A stretch of 13,880 nt of DNA, from positions 1 to 13,880 of the forward strand of contig WRBX01000006.1 in NCBI GenBank assembly GCA_009784335.1, in the 5' to 3' direction. The notes beneath the pieces were generated by a model. That model ran no database searches. It saw only the letters and a list, made by a program, of their open reading frames with translations, and was not told the DNA's origin. A program made the translations under genes and the position numbers. This stretch comes from Oscillospiraceae bacterium. Lineage in GTDB: Bacteria > Bacillota_A > Clostridia > Monoglobales > WRBX01. Positions 1 through 7,043 of this stretch are shown here, piece by piece; the stretch's first letter is position 1; each line of letters begins with the position of its first letter.

Positions 1-2
1 AA

Positions 3-47
3 TAGGGGATGCCGCCCTCGGCGTCCCGCACTTCGAAGAAATTGCAT
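3..47 (+). repeat. GTAGGGG palindromic element, copy A
   Basis: Starts TAGGGG, then a stem GATGCCG / CGGCGTC around CCCT, then the tail CGCACTTCGAAGAAATTGCAT shared with copies C, G and K. It may be cut at its 5' end, where the first base is A rather than G. It lies at the window edge, downstream of the ferritin-like gene, so its upstream neighbour is unknown. Confidence 0.8.
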
Positions 48-50
48 ATT

Positions 51-162
51 AAATTCCCCTCCGCCGGAGGGGTGCCGGCGAAGTCGGCGGGGTGGTGTCA
101 TCATATTTAGAAAGAGACCACCCGTCAGGCTGCGCCTGCCACCCCTCCATAGAGGGGAATTT
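51..162. repeat. 112-bp MITE-like inverted repeat
   Basis: Two 46-base arms (51-96 and 117-162) are imperfect reverse complements, starting AAATTCCCCT and ending AGGGGAATTT, around a 20-base AT-rich centre. Each arm folds by itself: CCCCTCCGCCGGAGGGG at 57-73 is one such sub-hairpin. The whole unit can form a cruciform and looks like a non-autonomous mobile repeat. No target-site duplication is obvious. It lies 27 bases downstream of the ferritin-like gene stop. Confidence 0.75.
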
Positions 163-188
163 TTTTAATTTGAATCTGCGTGCTAAAA

Positions 189-758
189 TCAAATAGTAGC
201 CTGCAACCCCTCAAAAAACTTCAAGTGCAGCCGATGATCCTTGGCAATCCGCTCAAAAAGCGCGCGCACAGTCGGATTAGTCGTCTCCCGCGCAAACTTC
301 TCATAATTGGCAATAATCCCCGTCTCCGCCTTAATATTCCCCTCTATCGCCGATTTCAAATCAGCGGGATACGGCGTGTTCTTCGCCGTCCACGGCGTCT
401 TGCCATCGTCAAAACTCGGCACCCCGCCCAGCGTTTCAATCGCATCGCCCAGCATATCCAGGTGCATCATCTCAACAATCGCAATCTGCAGCGCGGCATT
501 GGCATACGCCTCATTCTCGCCCATGCGCGATGTTTGGAAAACATAAGCGGTAATCGCCGTAAGCTCGCTAAGCGCGCCGGCATAGCTCTCTTTCAGCAGC
601 GCAAGCGCCTCCGGCTCATATTGGCCGCCGCTCACCTCGGGATAAGGCGCGGAATCTAAATAAACAGTCATATCCTGCCCCGCCGGGCTGCTGCTCGGGC
701 CCGAAGTCGGCGGAATAAACTGCGGAAAAGTAGTTGGCATTTTCTGATTTTGATACAT
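189..758 (-). CDS. ferritin-like diiron-domain protein
   Basis: 189 residues. After a Pro/Ser-rich N-terminus (residues 8-45) comes a four-helix ferritin-like domain. Likely metal ligands are E65 in the first helix, E96 and H99 (E-M-M-H) in the second, E145 in the third and H178 in the fourth. Such domains bind two iron or manganese ions and act in oxidant removal or metal storage; relatives in spore formers include spore-coat and rubrerythrin-type proteins. In the fourth helix the usual D-E-x-x-H reads D174-H-R-L-H178, so the position normally Glu is His, which could change or weaken one metal site. The start at 758 is chosen because TAGGAGTG lies about 8 bases upstream; an ATG at 791 has no comparable site. 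It stands alone on the minus strand. Domain call fairly sure; exact substrate unknown. Confidence 0.8.
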   Translation of the reverse strand: MYQNQKMPTTFPQFIPPTSGPSSSPAGQDMTVYLDSAPYPEVSGGQYEPEALALLKESYAGALSELTAITAYVFQTSRMGENEAYANAALQIAIVEMMHLDMLGDAIETLGGVPSFDDGKTPWTAKNTPYPADLKSAIEGNIKAETGIIANYEKFARETTNPTVRALFERIAKDHRLHLKFFEGLQATI

Positions 759-815
759 AAAAAAATCACTCCTATATAGCATAATATGCACGAGAAGTGA
801 TTAATGTTTTTCGCA

Positions 816-851
816 CACGGATGACACGGATTTTGACGGATTCCCACGGAT
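816..851. repeat. ACGGAT short tandem repeat
   Basis: Four ACGGAT units start at 817, 826, 836 and 846, spaced 9-10 bases, directly before copy B. This degenerate direct repeat lies upstream of the minus-strand ferritin-like gene and so could overlap its promoter region. No clear promoter was found there. Confidence 0.6.
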
Positions 852-860
852 TTTGGTTTT

Positions 861-902
861 GTAGGGGCGACCGTCCCGGTCGCCCGCGCATCAAAGCGCA
901 TA
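861..902 (+). repeat. GTAGGGG palindromic element, copy B
   Basis: GTAGGGG followed by stem GGGCGACC / GGTCGCCC around GTCCC. The tail CGCGCATCAAAGCGCATAC is a variant matching that of copy L rather than the ACTTCGAAG tail. Confidence 0.85.
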
Positions 903-912
903 CCCCCGCACC

Positions 913-960
913 GTAGGGGACGCCGTCCCGGGCGTCCCGCACTTCGAAGAAATTTCATTC
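913..960 (+). repeat. GTAGGGG palindromic element, copy C
   Basis: GTAGGGG, stem GGACGCC / GGGCGTCC around GTCCC, tail CGCACTTCGAAGAAATTTCATTC. Its core is the same as copy D. It ends exactly where the minus-strand terminator T-run begins. Confidence 0.85.
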
Positions 961-985
961 AAAAAACCTCCCTGATCTCAAGGAG
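961..985 (-). terminator. Rho-independent terminator of the two-helix membrane protein gene
   Basis: Read on the minus strand: stem CTCCTT / AGGGAG with loop GAGATC, then GTTTTTT. It lies about 20 bases after the stop codon at 1005. An alternative, competing stem GATCTC / GAGATC overlaps it at 974-988. Confidence 0.6.
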
Positions 986-1004
986 ATCTCATATAAAACA
1001 GCTA

Positions 1005-1745
1005 TTATCTCGCGATTATCTCTTTTGCATTGTCCATAATATCCATGCGCTTTAAACCCAATTTATAAATATCTTCATCACTAAATACCGTAAATTTACC
1101 CTTCTTTTTCAAAAGCTCAAAGTGCTCTACAAAATAGGCGAACTGCTTTTCAGATATCTTTTTCAATTCTTTCTCAGTCTCAAAAATCGCTTCATATTTG
1201 CGCAACTTGTGATTTTTGTTATCCAACTCCTCAAGAGTAATATGCATATCATAAGTTTTATTATCAATTTTAACAGTTTTCTTGGCATTCACAATAGCTC
1301 GTTTTAAGGCGATATTTGTTTCAATCTTGTTTCCAATCCGCGCCGTTTGCCAACCACCAATCACAATAATCATAAAAAGACCCAAAAATTGCACACACCC
1401 AGCCAGCATATTTCTATTTGCCTTATCTCTAAGGAAATTAATGCTATGCTTTTGCTCCTCATTCACATCAGCAATTTTAACAAAAGTGCTATCATTGATT
1501 TTATTAATAGCGACATTTTTATCAATCACATAGACATTCGATAAATCAACATTATGATTATCTGCAAACTCATTTGCAATGCCTTCTTGCATTTCTAAAT
1601 TATATTTCTCAAGCTCATCGGTTGCATATAAAAAGCCAACCCCCAGCACAATTGAAGACCCAAACCCGACAATTAAGGTCAATGTTCTGACTTTTTTCTG
1701 CGCCATTTTGATTTTCTGCCTAAAACTTCTCTTCGCTAATTTCAT
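1005..1745 (-). CDS. two-helix membrane protein of unknown function
   Basis: 246 residues; family not recognised. A basic N-terminus (residues 1-20, rich in K and R) precedes a first membrane helix at about 21-41. An acidic, Asn-rich segment of about 70 residues follows, then a second helix at about 112-131 ending G-G-W-Q-T-A-R. By the positive-inside rule the N-terminus and the long C-terminal part are probably cytoplasmic and the middle segment external. The C-terminal half (about 140-246) is highly charged and probably helical or coiled-coil. The start is supported by AGGGGGAG five bases upstream. It is a single-gene unit with its own extended -10 promoter and terminator. Base composition is clearly more AT-rich than lepA, suggesting an accessory gene. 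Confidence 0.75.
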   Translation of the reverse strand: MKLAKRSFRQKIKMAQKKVRTLTLIVGFGSSIVLGVGFLYATDELEKYNLEMQEGIANEFADNHNVDLSNVYVIDKNVAINKINDSTFVKIADVNEEQKHSINFLRDKANRNMLAGCVQFLGLFMIIVIGGWQTARIGNKIETNIALKRAIVNAKKTVKIDNKTYDMHITLEELDNKNHKLRKYEAIFETEKELKKISEKQFAYFVEHFELLKKKGKFTVFSDEDIYKLGLKRMDIMDNAKEIIAR

Positions 1746-1768
1746 CTAAACTCCCCCTAACTCAAAAA

Positions 1769-1797
1769 ACACTAACATAAATATTAGAATTTGTCAA
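1769..1797 (-). promoter_or_regulatory. promoter of the two-helix membrane protein gene
   Basis: Minus-strand TTGACA (1797-1792), 17-base spacer, TAGTGT (1774-1769) preceded by TG one base upstream (extended -10). The predicted start of transcription is near 1762, giving a leader under 20 bases that consists mainly of the SD. Confidence 0.6.
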
Positions 1798-1823
1798 CAA
1801 TTATTATAAATGGCAGGGCAAGC

Positions 1824-1861
1824 CCTTCGAAGCGCGGGACGCCCGGGACGGCGTCCCCTAC
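1824..1861 (-). repeat. GTAGGGG palindromic element, copy D
   Basis: Reverse-strand copy with the same stem and loop as copy C. The tail reads CGCGCTTCGAAGGGCTTGCC, and the adjoining AGGGCAAGCCCT at 1815-1825 adds a second small palindrome that recalls the core of copy J. Confidence 0.8.
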
Positions 1862-1917
1862 GAAAAGCACCCATACCTAAAATTTCGCCGATGAGGCGAC
1901 CAAAATAATCATATTAG

Positions 1918-1999
1918 TCTCGTTTTCGTGTGAATTCAAAATCTAAGATTTTGAAGAGGCGAAAACAAGAGGGGTTCAAGGGGAGAAGCTCCCCTTGAA
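1918..1999. repeat. nested double-hairpin element downstream of lepA
   Basis: Two structures lie side by side. The first has an outer stem CTCGTTTTCG / CGAAAACAAGAG (1919-1972, two-base bulge) enclosing CAAAATC-TAA-GATTTTG. The second is a perfect 11-bp stem, TTCAAGGGGAG / CTCCCCTTGAA with loop AAG (1975-1999). The second starts 28 bases beyond the lepA stop, but no U-run follows its 3' side in the lepA direction. It therefore looks like an interspersed repeat rather than a standard terminator, although it could protect the lepA mRNA 3' end. Confidence 0.65.
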
Positions 2000-2027
2000 A
2001 AAAAGTTTATATAATTTTTCTAAAAAA

Positions 2028-3953
2028 TTAACTATCCAACTTAAGCACACTCATAAATGCCTCCTGCGGCACCTCAACGCTCCCCACCTGCCGCATGCGC
2101 TTCTTGCCCTCTTTCTGCTTCTCTAAGAGTTTCTTCTTCCGCGAAATATCCCCGCCATAGCACTTTGCAAGCACATCCTTGCGCATGGCGCGCACCGTCT
2201 CCCGTGCAATAATCTTGCTGCCAATCGCAGCCTGAATCGGCACCTCAAACATCTGCCTCGGTATCGCATCTTTCAATTTCTCGGCAATCTTGCGCCCGCG
2301 GGAATAAGCAGACGAAGTGTGCACAATAAAGGATAAAGCATCTACCACATCGCCATTGAGCAAAATATCCAGCTTCACCATCTGCGCCTTTTCATAGTGG
2401 GTAAGCTCATAATCAAATGAAGCATAGCCCTTGGTGCGCGATTTTAAGCTATCGAAAAAATCATAAACAATCTCGGTGAGCGGCAGATTATAGTAAATCG
2501 TCGTGCGCGTTGAATCGAGATACTCCATATTAATAAACCGCCCGCGCCGCTCCTGGCAAAGCTCCATCACATTGCCGGTGAAATCGGTCGGCACCATAAT
2601 CGTCGCCTTAACAATCGGCTCCTCGATAAAAGCAATCTCGCTCGGCGGCGGCAAATTCGCAGGGTTATCAACCTGAATCACTTCGCCGTTTGTACGATGC
2701 ACCTTGAAAATAACGCTGGGCGCCGTGGTGATTAAATCGAGATTATATTCGCGTTCCAGCCGCTCCTGAATAACCTCCATATGCAGCAGGCCCAGAAAAC
2801 CGCAGCGAAAACCAAATCCGAGCGCAATCGAAGTCTCCGGCTCATATTGCAGCGATGCATCGTTTAAGTGCAATTTCGCCAGCGCCTCGCGCAAATCATC
2901 GTATCTCGCGCCATCGGTGGGATAAATCCCCGAAAACACCATGGGATTCACCTTTTTATATCCCGGCAGCGGCTCAGCGAGTGGATTCTCAACTTTGGTC
3001 ACAGTATCGCCAACCTGCGTATCAGCCACATTTTTAATCGAAGCCGCGATATACCCAACCTCGCCGGGGCTCAACCTCGCGGCTTTCTTCATGCCATTCG
3101 GCAGCAAATGCCCAACTTCCACAACCTCAAATTCCTTATTTGTCGCCATAAATCGAATCTTATCCCCGCTTGACAGCTCGCCGTCAAAAATCCGAACATA
3201 TACAATAACGCCCTTATACGAATCATAAAAACTATCAAAAATCAGCGCAGAAAGCGGCTTATCCGCATCGCCCTTTGGCGGAGGAATCAGCTTCACCACC
3301 TGCTCCAGCACCGCCTCAATTCCAATGCCATTCTTAGCCGAAATCAGCGGCGCATCTGCGCAATCCAACCCGATTATATCCTCAACTTCGCGCTTCACCT
3401 CATCAGGCCGCGCCGCCGGCAAATCGATTTTATTGAGCACCGGCACAAGCTCTAAGTTATGCTCCAGCGCAAGATAAGTGTTCGCCAGTGTCTGCGCCTC
3501 AATCCCTTGCGACGCATCCACAATCAAAATCGCCCCCTCGCACGCCGCCAAGCTCCTGCTCACCTCATAATTAAAATCCACATGCCCCGGCGTATCAATC
3601 AGATTAAGGATGTATTCTTCTTGTAGGGGCGGCCATTGGCCGTCCGCCATGCAACCCGGCGAGGCTTTTGTTGACAGTTGACAGTCGGCAGTCGGCAGTA
3701 AATCACTGTCAACTGTCAACTGTCGGCTGTCGACTAACTTCTGCTCTCTGTTCGCACTCTTCTGATAACTAAGCCTAACCGCGCGTGCTTTTATAGTTAT
3801 CCCCCGCTCCTGCTCCAAATCCATATCATCCAGCAGCTGCTTCTTCATATCCCGCTTCTCAACGCTCCCCGTAAGCTCCAAAATCCTATCAGCAAGCGTG
3901 CTCTTGCCATGGTCAATATGCGCAATAATGCAAAAATTCCGTATGTTTTTCAT
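2028..3953 (-). CDS. lepA: elongation factor 4 (LepA), with in-frame repeat insertion
   Basis: Ribosome-associated GTPase EF4, which acts on paused or mistranslocated ribosomes. All GTPase motifs are present: A-H-I-D-H-G-K-S-T (11-19), R-G-I-T-I-K (50-55), D-T-P-G-H (120-124), N-K-I-D (174-177) and S-A-K (205-207). The C-terminus [10 protein letters not shown] is typical. At 641 residues it is about 40 longer than the family's usual 600. The excess lies at residues 65-112, between the R-L-S-Y strand after switch I and [12 protein letters not shown], where relatives have about 7 residues. The DNA there is two repeat elements (copy E and a 7-bp heptad repeat), in frame and without stops. The start is the only one that keeps the conserved N-terminus; its SD, GAAGGAG (3992-3986), lies 32 bases away with a hairpin between. 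The frame is otherwise intact, so the protein is probably made. Confidence 0.97.
   Translation of the reverse strand: MKNIRNFCIIAHIDHGKSTLADRILELTGSVEKRDMKKQLLDDMDLEQERGITIKARAVRLSYQKSANREQKLVDSRQLTVDSDLLPTADCQLSTKASPGCMADGQWPPLQEEYILNLIDTPGHVDFNYEVSRSLAACEGAILIVDASQGIEAQTLANTYLALEHNLELVPVLNKIDLPAARPDEVKREVEDIIGLDCADAPLISAKNGIGIEAVLEQVVKLIPPPKGDADKPLSALIFDSFYDSYKGVIVYVRIFDGELSSGDKIRFMATNKEFEVVEVGHLLPNGMKKAARLSPGEVGYIAASIKNVADTQVGDTVTKVENPLAEPLPGYKKVNPMVFSGIYPTDGARYDDLREALAKLHLNDASLQYEPETSIALGFGFRCGFLGLLHMEVIQERLEREYNLDLITTAPSVIFKVHRTNGEVIQVDNPANLPPPSEIAFIEEPIVKATIMVPTDFTGNVMELCQERRGRFINMEYLDSTRTTIYYNLPLTEIVYDFFDSLKSRTKGYASFDYELTHYEKAQMVKLDILLNGDVVDALSFIVHTSSAYSRGRKIAEKLKDAIPRQMFEVPIQAAIGSKIIARETVRAMRKDVLAKCYGGDISRKKKLLEKQKEGKKRMRQVGSVEVPQEAFMSVLKLDS
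3623..3650 (+). repeat. GTAGGGG palindromic element, copy E, inside lepA
   Basis: GTAGGGG followed by stem GGGCGGCC / GGCCGTCC around ATT, with no ACTTCGAAG tail. It is read antisense within lepA and encodes part of the extra segment (about residues 102-111, around M-A-D-G-Q-W-P-P-L). Confidence 0.85.
3671..3733. repeat. heptad-unit inverted repeat inside lepA
   Basis: Nine consecutive 7-base units: TTGACAG twice, TCGGCAG twice, a central TAAATCA, then CTGTCAA twice, CTGTCGG and CTGTCGA. The right half is roughly the reverse complement of the left, so the unit folds into a long hairpin. Its 63 bases are 21 codons, so lepA stays in frame; on the coding strand it gives residues such as [10 protein letters not shown]. 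Confidence 0.9.
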
Positions 3954-3964
3954 CTAACACCGTC

Positions 3965-3992
3965 ATTCCGTGCTTGACACGGAATCTCCTTC
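3965..3992 (-). promoter_or_regulatory. lepA ribosome binding site separated from the start by a hairpin
   Basis: On the minus strand the SD GAAGGAG (3992-3986) is followed at once by a perfect 8-bp hairpin, ATTCCGTG / CACGGAAT with a 5-base loop (3985-3965), then 11 bases to the ATG. The linear spacing of 32 bases is too long for normal initiation; folding the 21-base hairpin leaves an effective 11. Confidence 0.65.
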
Positions 3993-4000
3993 AATTTTCT

Positions 4001-4028
4001 ATTATACCTAAACTTGACTTTTTGTCAA
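4001..4028 (-). promoter_or_regulatory. lepA promoter
   Basis: Minus-strand TTGACA (4028-4023), 16-base spacer, perfect TATAAT (4006-4001). Predicted start near 3994, so the mRNA begins only a few bases before the SD. It overlaps the oppositely directed promoter at 4014-4042. Confidence 0.75.
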
Positions 4029-4042
4029 AAATAATGTATTAT
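4014..4042 (+). promoter_or_regulatory. promoter of the small divergent gene
   Basis: TTGACT (4014-4019), 17-base spacer, TATTAT (4037-4042). Its -35 box and the lepA -35 box form an inverted repeat TTGAC-TTTTT-GTCAA (4014-4028), so two polymerases could not easily bind at once. Confidence 0.65.
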
Positions 4043-4072
4043 ACCTTGGTAGTAAAAAGAGGGGGAGAGGTT

Positions 4073-4489
4073 ATGACTTTCGATAGAGGCTCAGATTATG
4101 TAAGAAAGTTTGAGCAATATCATAAAAAAGAAATCGAAGATAGGAAACTAAAAGAGATATTACAGAATCAGAAAAAAGAGCGTAGTGAGCCAATAATTGT
4201 TGAATTATATGCAGTTAATTCAGTGATCAAGTTAATTAGCGAGGGTGAAAAATTCAATTTGTCTGCTAGTGCAGGCGTTGTTTATGAGACTGAAGAAGGC
4301 ATAGGAAAATATAGAATAAATCGTTGTAGGGCTACACTAAATAAGATGGGAATTGAACTGGAACATGATGATGACTCCTACACATTTACTGTGAGCACTA
4401 CTCCTGAAATAATGGGGAAACTCATTTTGAATAAGCACCATTTTATATGGAAAGCTATGCAATTGGAAAAAGCACTAAAAGAAACATAA
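4073..4489 (+). CDS. hypothetical protein
   Basis: 138 residues; family not recognised and no membrane segment or signal peptide. The first 45 residues are highly charged and probably helical (K/E-rich, around Y-H-K-K-E-I-E-D-R-K). The rest looks like a mixed alpha/beta domain with a strand-rich middle and an acidic D-D-D stretch. The start at 4073 is chosen because GGGGGAGAGG lies just upstream and the promoter at 4014-4042 lies before it; an earlier in-frame ATG at 3974 would begin before that promoter. It is divergent from lepA and convergent with ytaF (42 bases apart, no terminator seen). AT-rich, probably accessory. Confidence 0.7.
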   Translation: MTFDRGSDYVRKFEQYHKKEIEDRKLKEILQNQKKERSEPIIVELYAVNSVIKLISEGEKFNLSASAGVVYETEEGIGKYRINRCRATLNKMGIELEHDDDSYTFTVSTTPEIMGKLILNKHHFIWKAMQLEKALKET

Positions 4490-4531
4490 GCTGTTTTGGA
4501 TAAAATGGCAGAAAATTATTCATGACTTGCT

Positions 4532-5176
4532 TTAGACCAACTTCACCACCGCCAAAATAATCAGCGCCGCGCCGCCCAGCCATGATGCATCAAAGTTCAA
4601 TTTCTTCATGGCGCCCTGCCCCAAGCGGCAGCCCAGGATAATCGCCGCCATAGTGGTCACCAGCGACCATGCGCACACCAAAAGCCCGTTGATATTGCCA
4701 AAAGCCGCGCCCAGCCCCAGCGCCAACCCGTCCATCGAAACGGCGAACGCCAGCGTCACCGCTTCCATCGGCGAAAGATCCTTGGAATCATCGGCATCGG
4801 CCCGCTCAGGATCGGCATAAAGGCTAATAATAAATTTCAAATTAAACATCGAAAAGGCAATTTCCTTGCTCAAATCGATGTTTTTTCGTATGTAGGCTTT
4901 GATCAGCCCATCGGCGAGCTTAATCAACCCAATAGTAAATAAAATGCCAAACGAAATCAGCACAGCCAGCCACGGCGGCAGAAACGGCCTAATAATCGTG
5001 CCCACCAAAAACGAAAGCCCGATAGTCGCGCTGCAAATGAAATTGATGATATGCGCCGAAAGCATGGGGATTTTTATCCGATTCGCGCCATAAGCAAACG
5101 CAGATATCAGCACATCAATCGAAAGAAAAACCGCCAGCGCCAGCGCCTCAACAACAGCAAACAAAGAAAATGACAT
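4532..5176 (-). CDS. ytaF: YtaF-type sporulation membrane protein (MntP-like)
   Basis: 214 residues, about six membrane helices. The family has two related halves with an Asp in the first helix of each: S-I-D21-V-L-I-S-A-F-A-Y-G and A-V-S-M-D149-G-L-A-L-G-L-G-A. A hydrophilic, acidic linker (about 122-136) separates the halves. These features match the YtaF group of the MntP-like transporters, linked to sporulation in Bacillus. The transported ion is unproven; MntP itself exports manganese. GAGAGGTG lies about five bases before the start. It is a single gene on the minus strand, and GC-richer than the flanking unknown genes. Its presence supports a spore-forming host. A plain MntP-family transporter is the alternative. 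Confidence 0.85.
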   Translation of the reverse strand: MSFSLFAVVEALALAVFLSIDVLISAFAYGANRIKIPMLSAHIINFICSATIGLSFLVGTIIRPFLPPWLAVLISFGILFTIGLIKLADGLIKAYIRKNIDLSKEIAFSMFNLKFIISLYADPERADADDSKDLSPMEAVTLAFAVSMDGLALGLGAAFGNINGLLVCAWSLVTTMAAIILGCRLGQGAMKKLNFDASWLGGAALIILAVVKLV

Positions 5177-5227
5177 ACCGCACCTCTCGGGTTATGTTAT
5201 GCTTCGGCCAAGAATTTGCTAAAACCT

Positions 5228-5325
5228 TAATGAATAATGAAAAATTAATGATTAATAATGAATAATCTGGCAAAAGAGGCAACAATATTATTCACTATTC
5301 ATTATTCATCATTCATTATTCATTA
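5228..5325. repeat. AT-rich heptad inverted repeat
   Basis: Arms 5228-5266 and 5287-5325 (39 bases each) match as reverse complements at 33 of 39 positions. Each arm is built of 7-base units such as TGAATAA and ATTATTC. The architecture is the same as the heptad element in lepA although the unit sequence differs. It fills the region upstream of ytaF and may contain or displace its promoter. Confidence 0.85.
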
Positions 5326-5330
5326 AAAAC

Positions 5331-5431
5331 ATGCCGGCTGATAATATGCATCCCCTACAACTGAAGCGAAAGGGTTGCACATAATTGTAGGGGCGGCTAT
5401 CAGCCGCCCGAAACTTCGAAGAAATACATTC
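5331..5431. repeat. divergent pair of GTAGGGG elements, copies F and G
   Basis: Copy F (5331-5358, minus) has GTAGGGG and a poorly matched core. Copy G (5387-5431, plus) has stem GGGCGGCT / CAGCCGCCC around AT and the tail AAACTTCGAAGAAATACATTC. Their GTAGGGG ends face each other across 28 bases. Confidence 0.75.
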
Positions 5432-5486
5432 AATGATGAGAAATGTTAAGTTTTTGTAAAGTTTGCCGATTTTTCGTGAAAATTAT

Positions 5487-5515
5487 TTGACAAAACTTTT
5501 TAGGTATGATACAGT
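5487..5515 (+). promoter_or_regulatory. promoter of the three-gene unknown operon
   Basis: TTGACA (5487-5492), 17-base spacer, TACAGT (5510-5515), with TG one base before the -10 box (extended -10). It gives a leader of about 45 bases before the first gene. Confidence 0.65.
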
Positions 5516-5567
5516 ATTATTATTGGGGGTGTTATAACCTTATATTTCATTGACAAAGGAGAGGAAA

Positions 5568-6458
5568 ATGCCAAAAGTAAGAGAACAAATAAAAATGACA
5601 AAAGAGGAAGCGCTTGAAAAAGCAAAAAAAAACTTCTTAAATAGTCAAAAAGAGTTTTTAAAAATCATAAAAGAAAACTTGTATGAGGCAAAAGGAAAAG
5701 TGTTTTTGAATTCTCGAACAATATGGAAAGATGGACGATTGCTATTTGAATTCAACAAAAAAACTATTCAAGGCAGAGAATTTATGAAGGCTTCTGAGTA
5801 TGTAAAGGTTGAACCATGCTATGTAGGGAAAGCAAATCAACTGATTGAACTTGCCGACTATAAAAAAATGCTGCCTCGCCTTTTAAAGCTGGCGAGCAAA
5901 AGCATTGTAAACGACAAACAAGCAAAATTCTATGACTCTCCTATGCGTCAAGTAATATTTTATGATGATGACAAAATTAAATGGGAAGATGGTGTTCCCC
6001 TCAATGAATATATAAATATATGGAAAGACGGTAGTGTATGGTGGGATGGTTTGAAAGAAGCAAGTTTAACTAGGTTTGCTTATGATGGTGAAGGCGATGG
6101 TATCAATATTGATATAAACACTTGGTATGATAAGCTCACTATTCACACATTTGAACGCAATTGGAATGCAGATAGCTTTGGTTTTGATTTTTGTGAAGAT
6201 AAAGAAAAAGTATATAGCGCTACTACGAAAACAATTAATTATGAGAAAAGGGAAGGTCCTAAAAATAATTCTGACTATAAAGAGCTTGAGCTTGAGCCCA
6301 AAAAAGTAGTTTCAGAAGTGAAAAAATATCTAGAACAAGGACAAAATTTGTTTATCGAAGCATTAGAAGTGCATGTACAACCAAAAATTATTGAAAAAAT
6401 GAGAGATGATTTAGCAAAAGCGAGAGGGCAGAAACTGATAAAACATAGCTTAGTTTAA
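5568..6458 (+). CDS. unknown protein, first gene of three-gene operon
   Basis: 296 residues; family not recognised. No signal peptide or membrane helix. The N-terminus (1-45) is Lys-rich and helical. The middle is rich in aromatic residues and W-K/E-D-G turns (I-W-K-D-G appears twice, plus K-W-E-D-G), suggesting a beta-rich domain. The last 26 residues match the end of the next gene: both show P-x-x-x-E-K-x-x-x-D-L-A-K-x-x-G-x-K, so the two are paralogues. The start at 5568 is chosen because AAAGGAGAGG precedes it by about 4 bases; an in-frame TTG at 5550 lies upstream of that SD. It is AT-rich relative to lepA and rpsB. Seventeen bases separate it from the second gene. Confidence 0.7.
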   Translation: MPKVREQIKMTKEEALEKAKKNFLNSQKEFLKIIKENLYEAKGKVFLNSRTIWKDGRLLFEFNKKTIQGREFMKASEYVKVEPCYVGKANQLIELADYKKMLPRLLKLASKSIVNDKQAKFYDSPMRQVIFYDDDKIKWEDGVPLNEYINIWKDGSVWWDGLKEASLTRFAYDGEGDGINIDINTWYDKLTIHTFERNWNADSFGFDFCEDKEKVYSATTKTINYEKREGPKNNSDYKELELEPKKVVSEVKKYLEQGQNLFIEALEVHVQPKIIEKMRDDLAKARGQKLIKHSLV

Positions 6459-6475
6459 AACGAAAGGAGAATAAA

Positions 6476-7042
6476 ATGTCCACAAAAGAAAAAATGAAAA
6501 TCACCAAAGAGAAATTGAATATTTTAATCGGCGAACATTTTTTGAAAAGAAATAAAAAGCTATTTGATATTTTGCATGATAATTTGGCTAACGGGGCTGA
6601 AAACATAATTCAAATAACTCCGAAATCTATAACTATCACTTCTTTTGACGAAGATTACCAAGAACAATACGATAAAATGAGAATTTCGGAAAATGAAGCT
6701 CTCTATACAAAAAAATATCATCCTGATGCATATCAAAGCAAAGGCATTCACCTCTCTACTGAAGATAACCATAATTATATTTATTTTGAAGATCAATTAG
6801 GTGATGAGCAGCAATATCAATGGTTGATGTCTTCTTTTAGAACTGATGAATTCATTGGCGAAGATTTGCTGGCAAAAGGTTATCCAGCAGTAAAAAAATG
6901 GGTGGACAAACTATTTGATAAGCTTCAAGAATCTTATTTAATTGAGCTACAAGATAAAATTATGCCCGAAGTTTTAGAAAAAATTAAAATAGATTTGGCA
7001 AAAACAAAAGGAATAAAAATATACAAAAAGGAGATGTGTTAA
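6476..7042 (+). CDS. unknown protein, paralogue of the preceding gene
   Basis: 188 residues; family not recognised. It is a shorter relative of the preceding protein. The N-terminal segment (M-K-I-T-K-E-K-L, then K-L-F-D-I-L-H-D-N-L-A) aligns with M-T-K-E-E-A-L and F-L-K-I-I-K-E-N-L-Y, and the C-terminal 26 residues share P-x-x-x-E-K-x-x-x-D-L-A-K-x-x-G-x-K. The central W-K-D-G region of the longer protein is absent, replaced by an acidic segment rich in Asp, Glu and Tyr. SD GAAAGGAGAA about six bases before the ATG. It is followed after one base by the third gene, whose SD (AAAGGAGATG) lies inside this reading frame, so the two are probably translationally coupled. Confidence 0.7.
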   Translation: MSTKEKMKITKEKLNILIGEHFLKRNKKLFDILHDNLANGAENIIQITPKSITITSFDEDYQEQYDKMRISENEALYTKKYHPDAYQSKGIHLSTEDNHNYIYFEDQLGDEQQYQWLMSSFRTDEFIGEDLLAKGYPAVKKWVDKLFDKLQESYLIELQDKIMPEVLEKIKIDLAKTKGIKIYKKEMC

Positions 7043-7043
7043 A

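Noticed and set aside
307..546. Open frame opposite the ferritin-like gene.
   Set aside because: No SD and no recognisable features; explained by the codon composition of the real gene on the other strand.
1975..1999. Hairpin taken as the lepA Rho-independent terminator.
   Set aside because: On the minus strand it is followed by CCCCTCTTG, not a U-run; the T-run lies on the wrong side.
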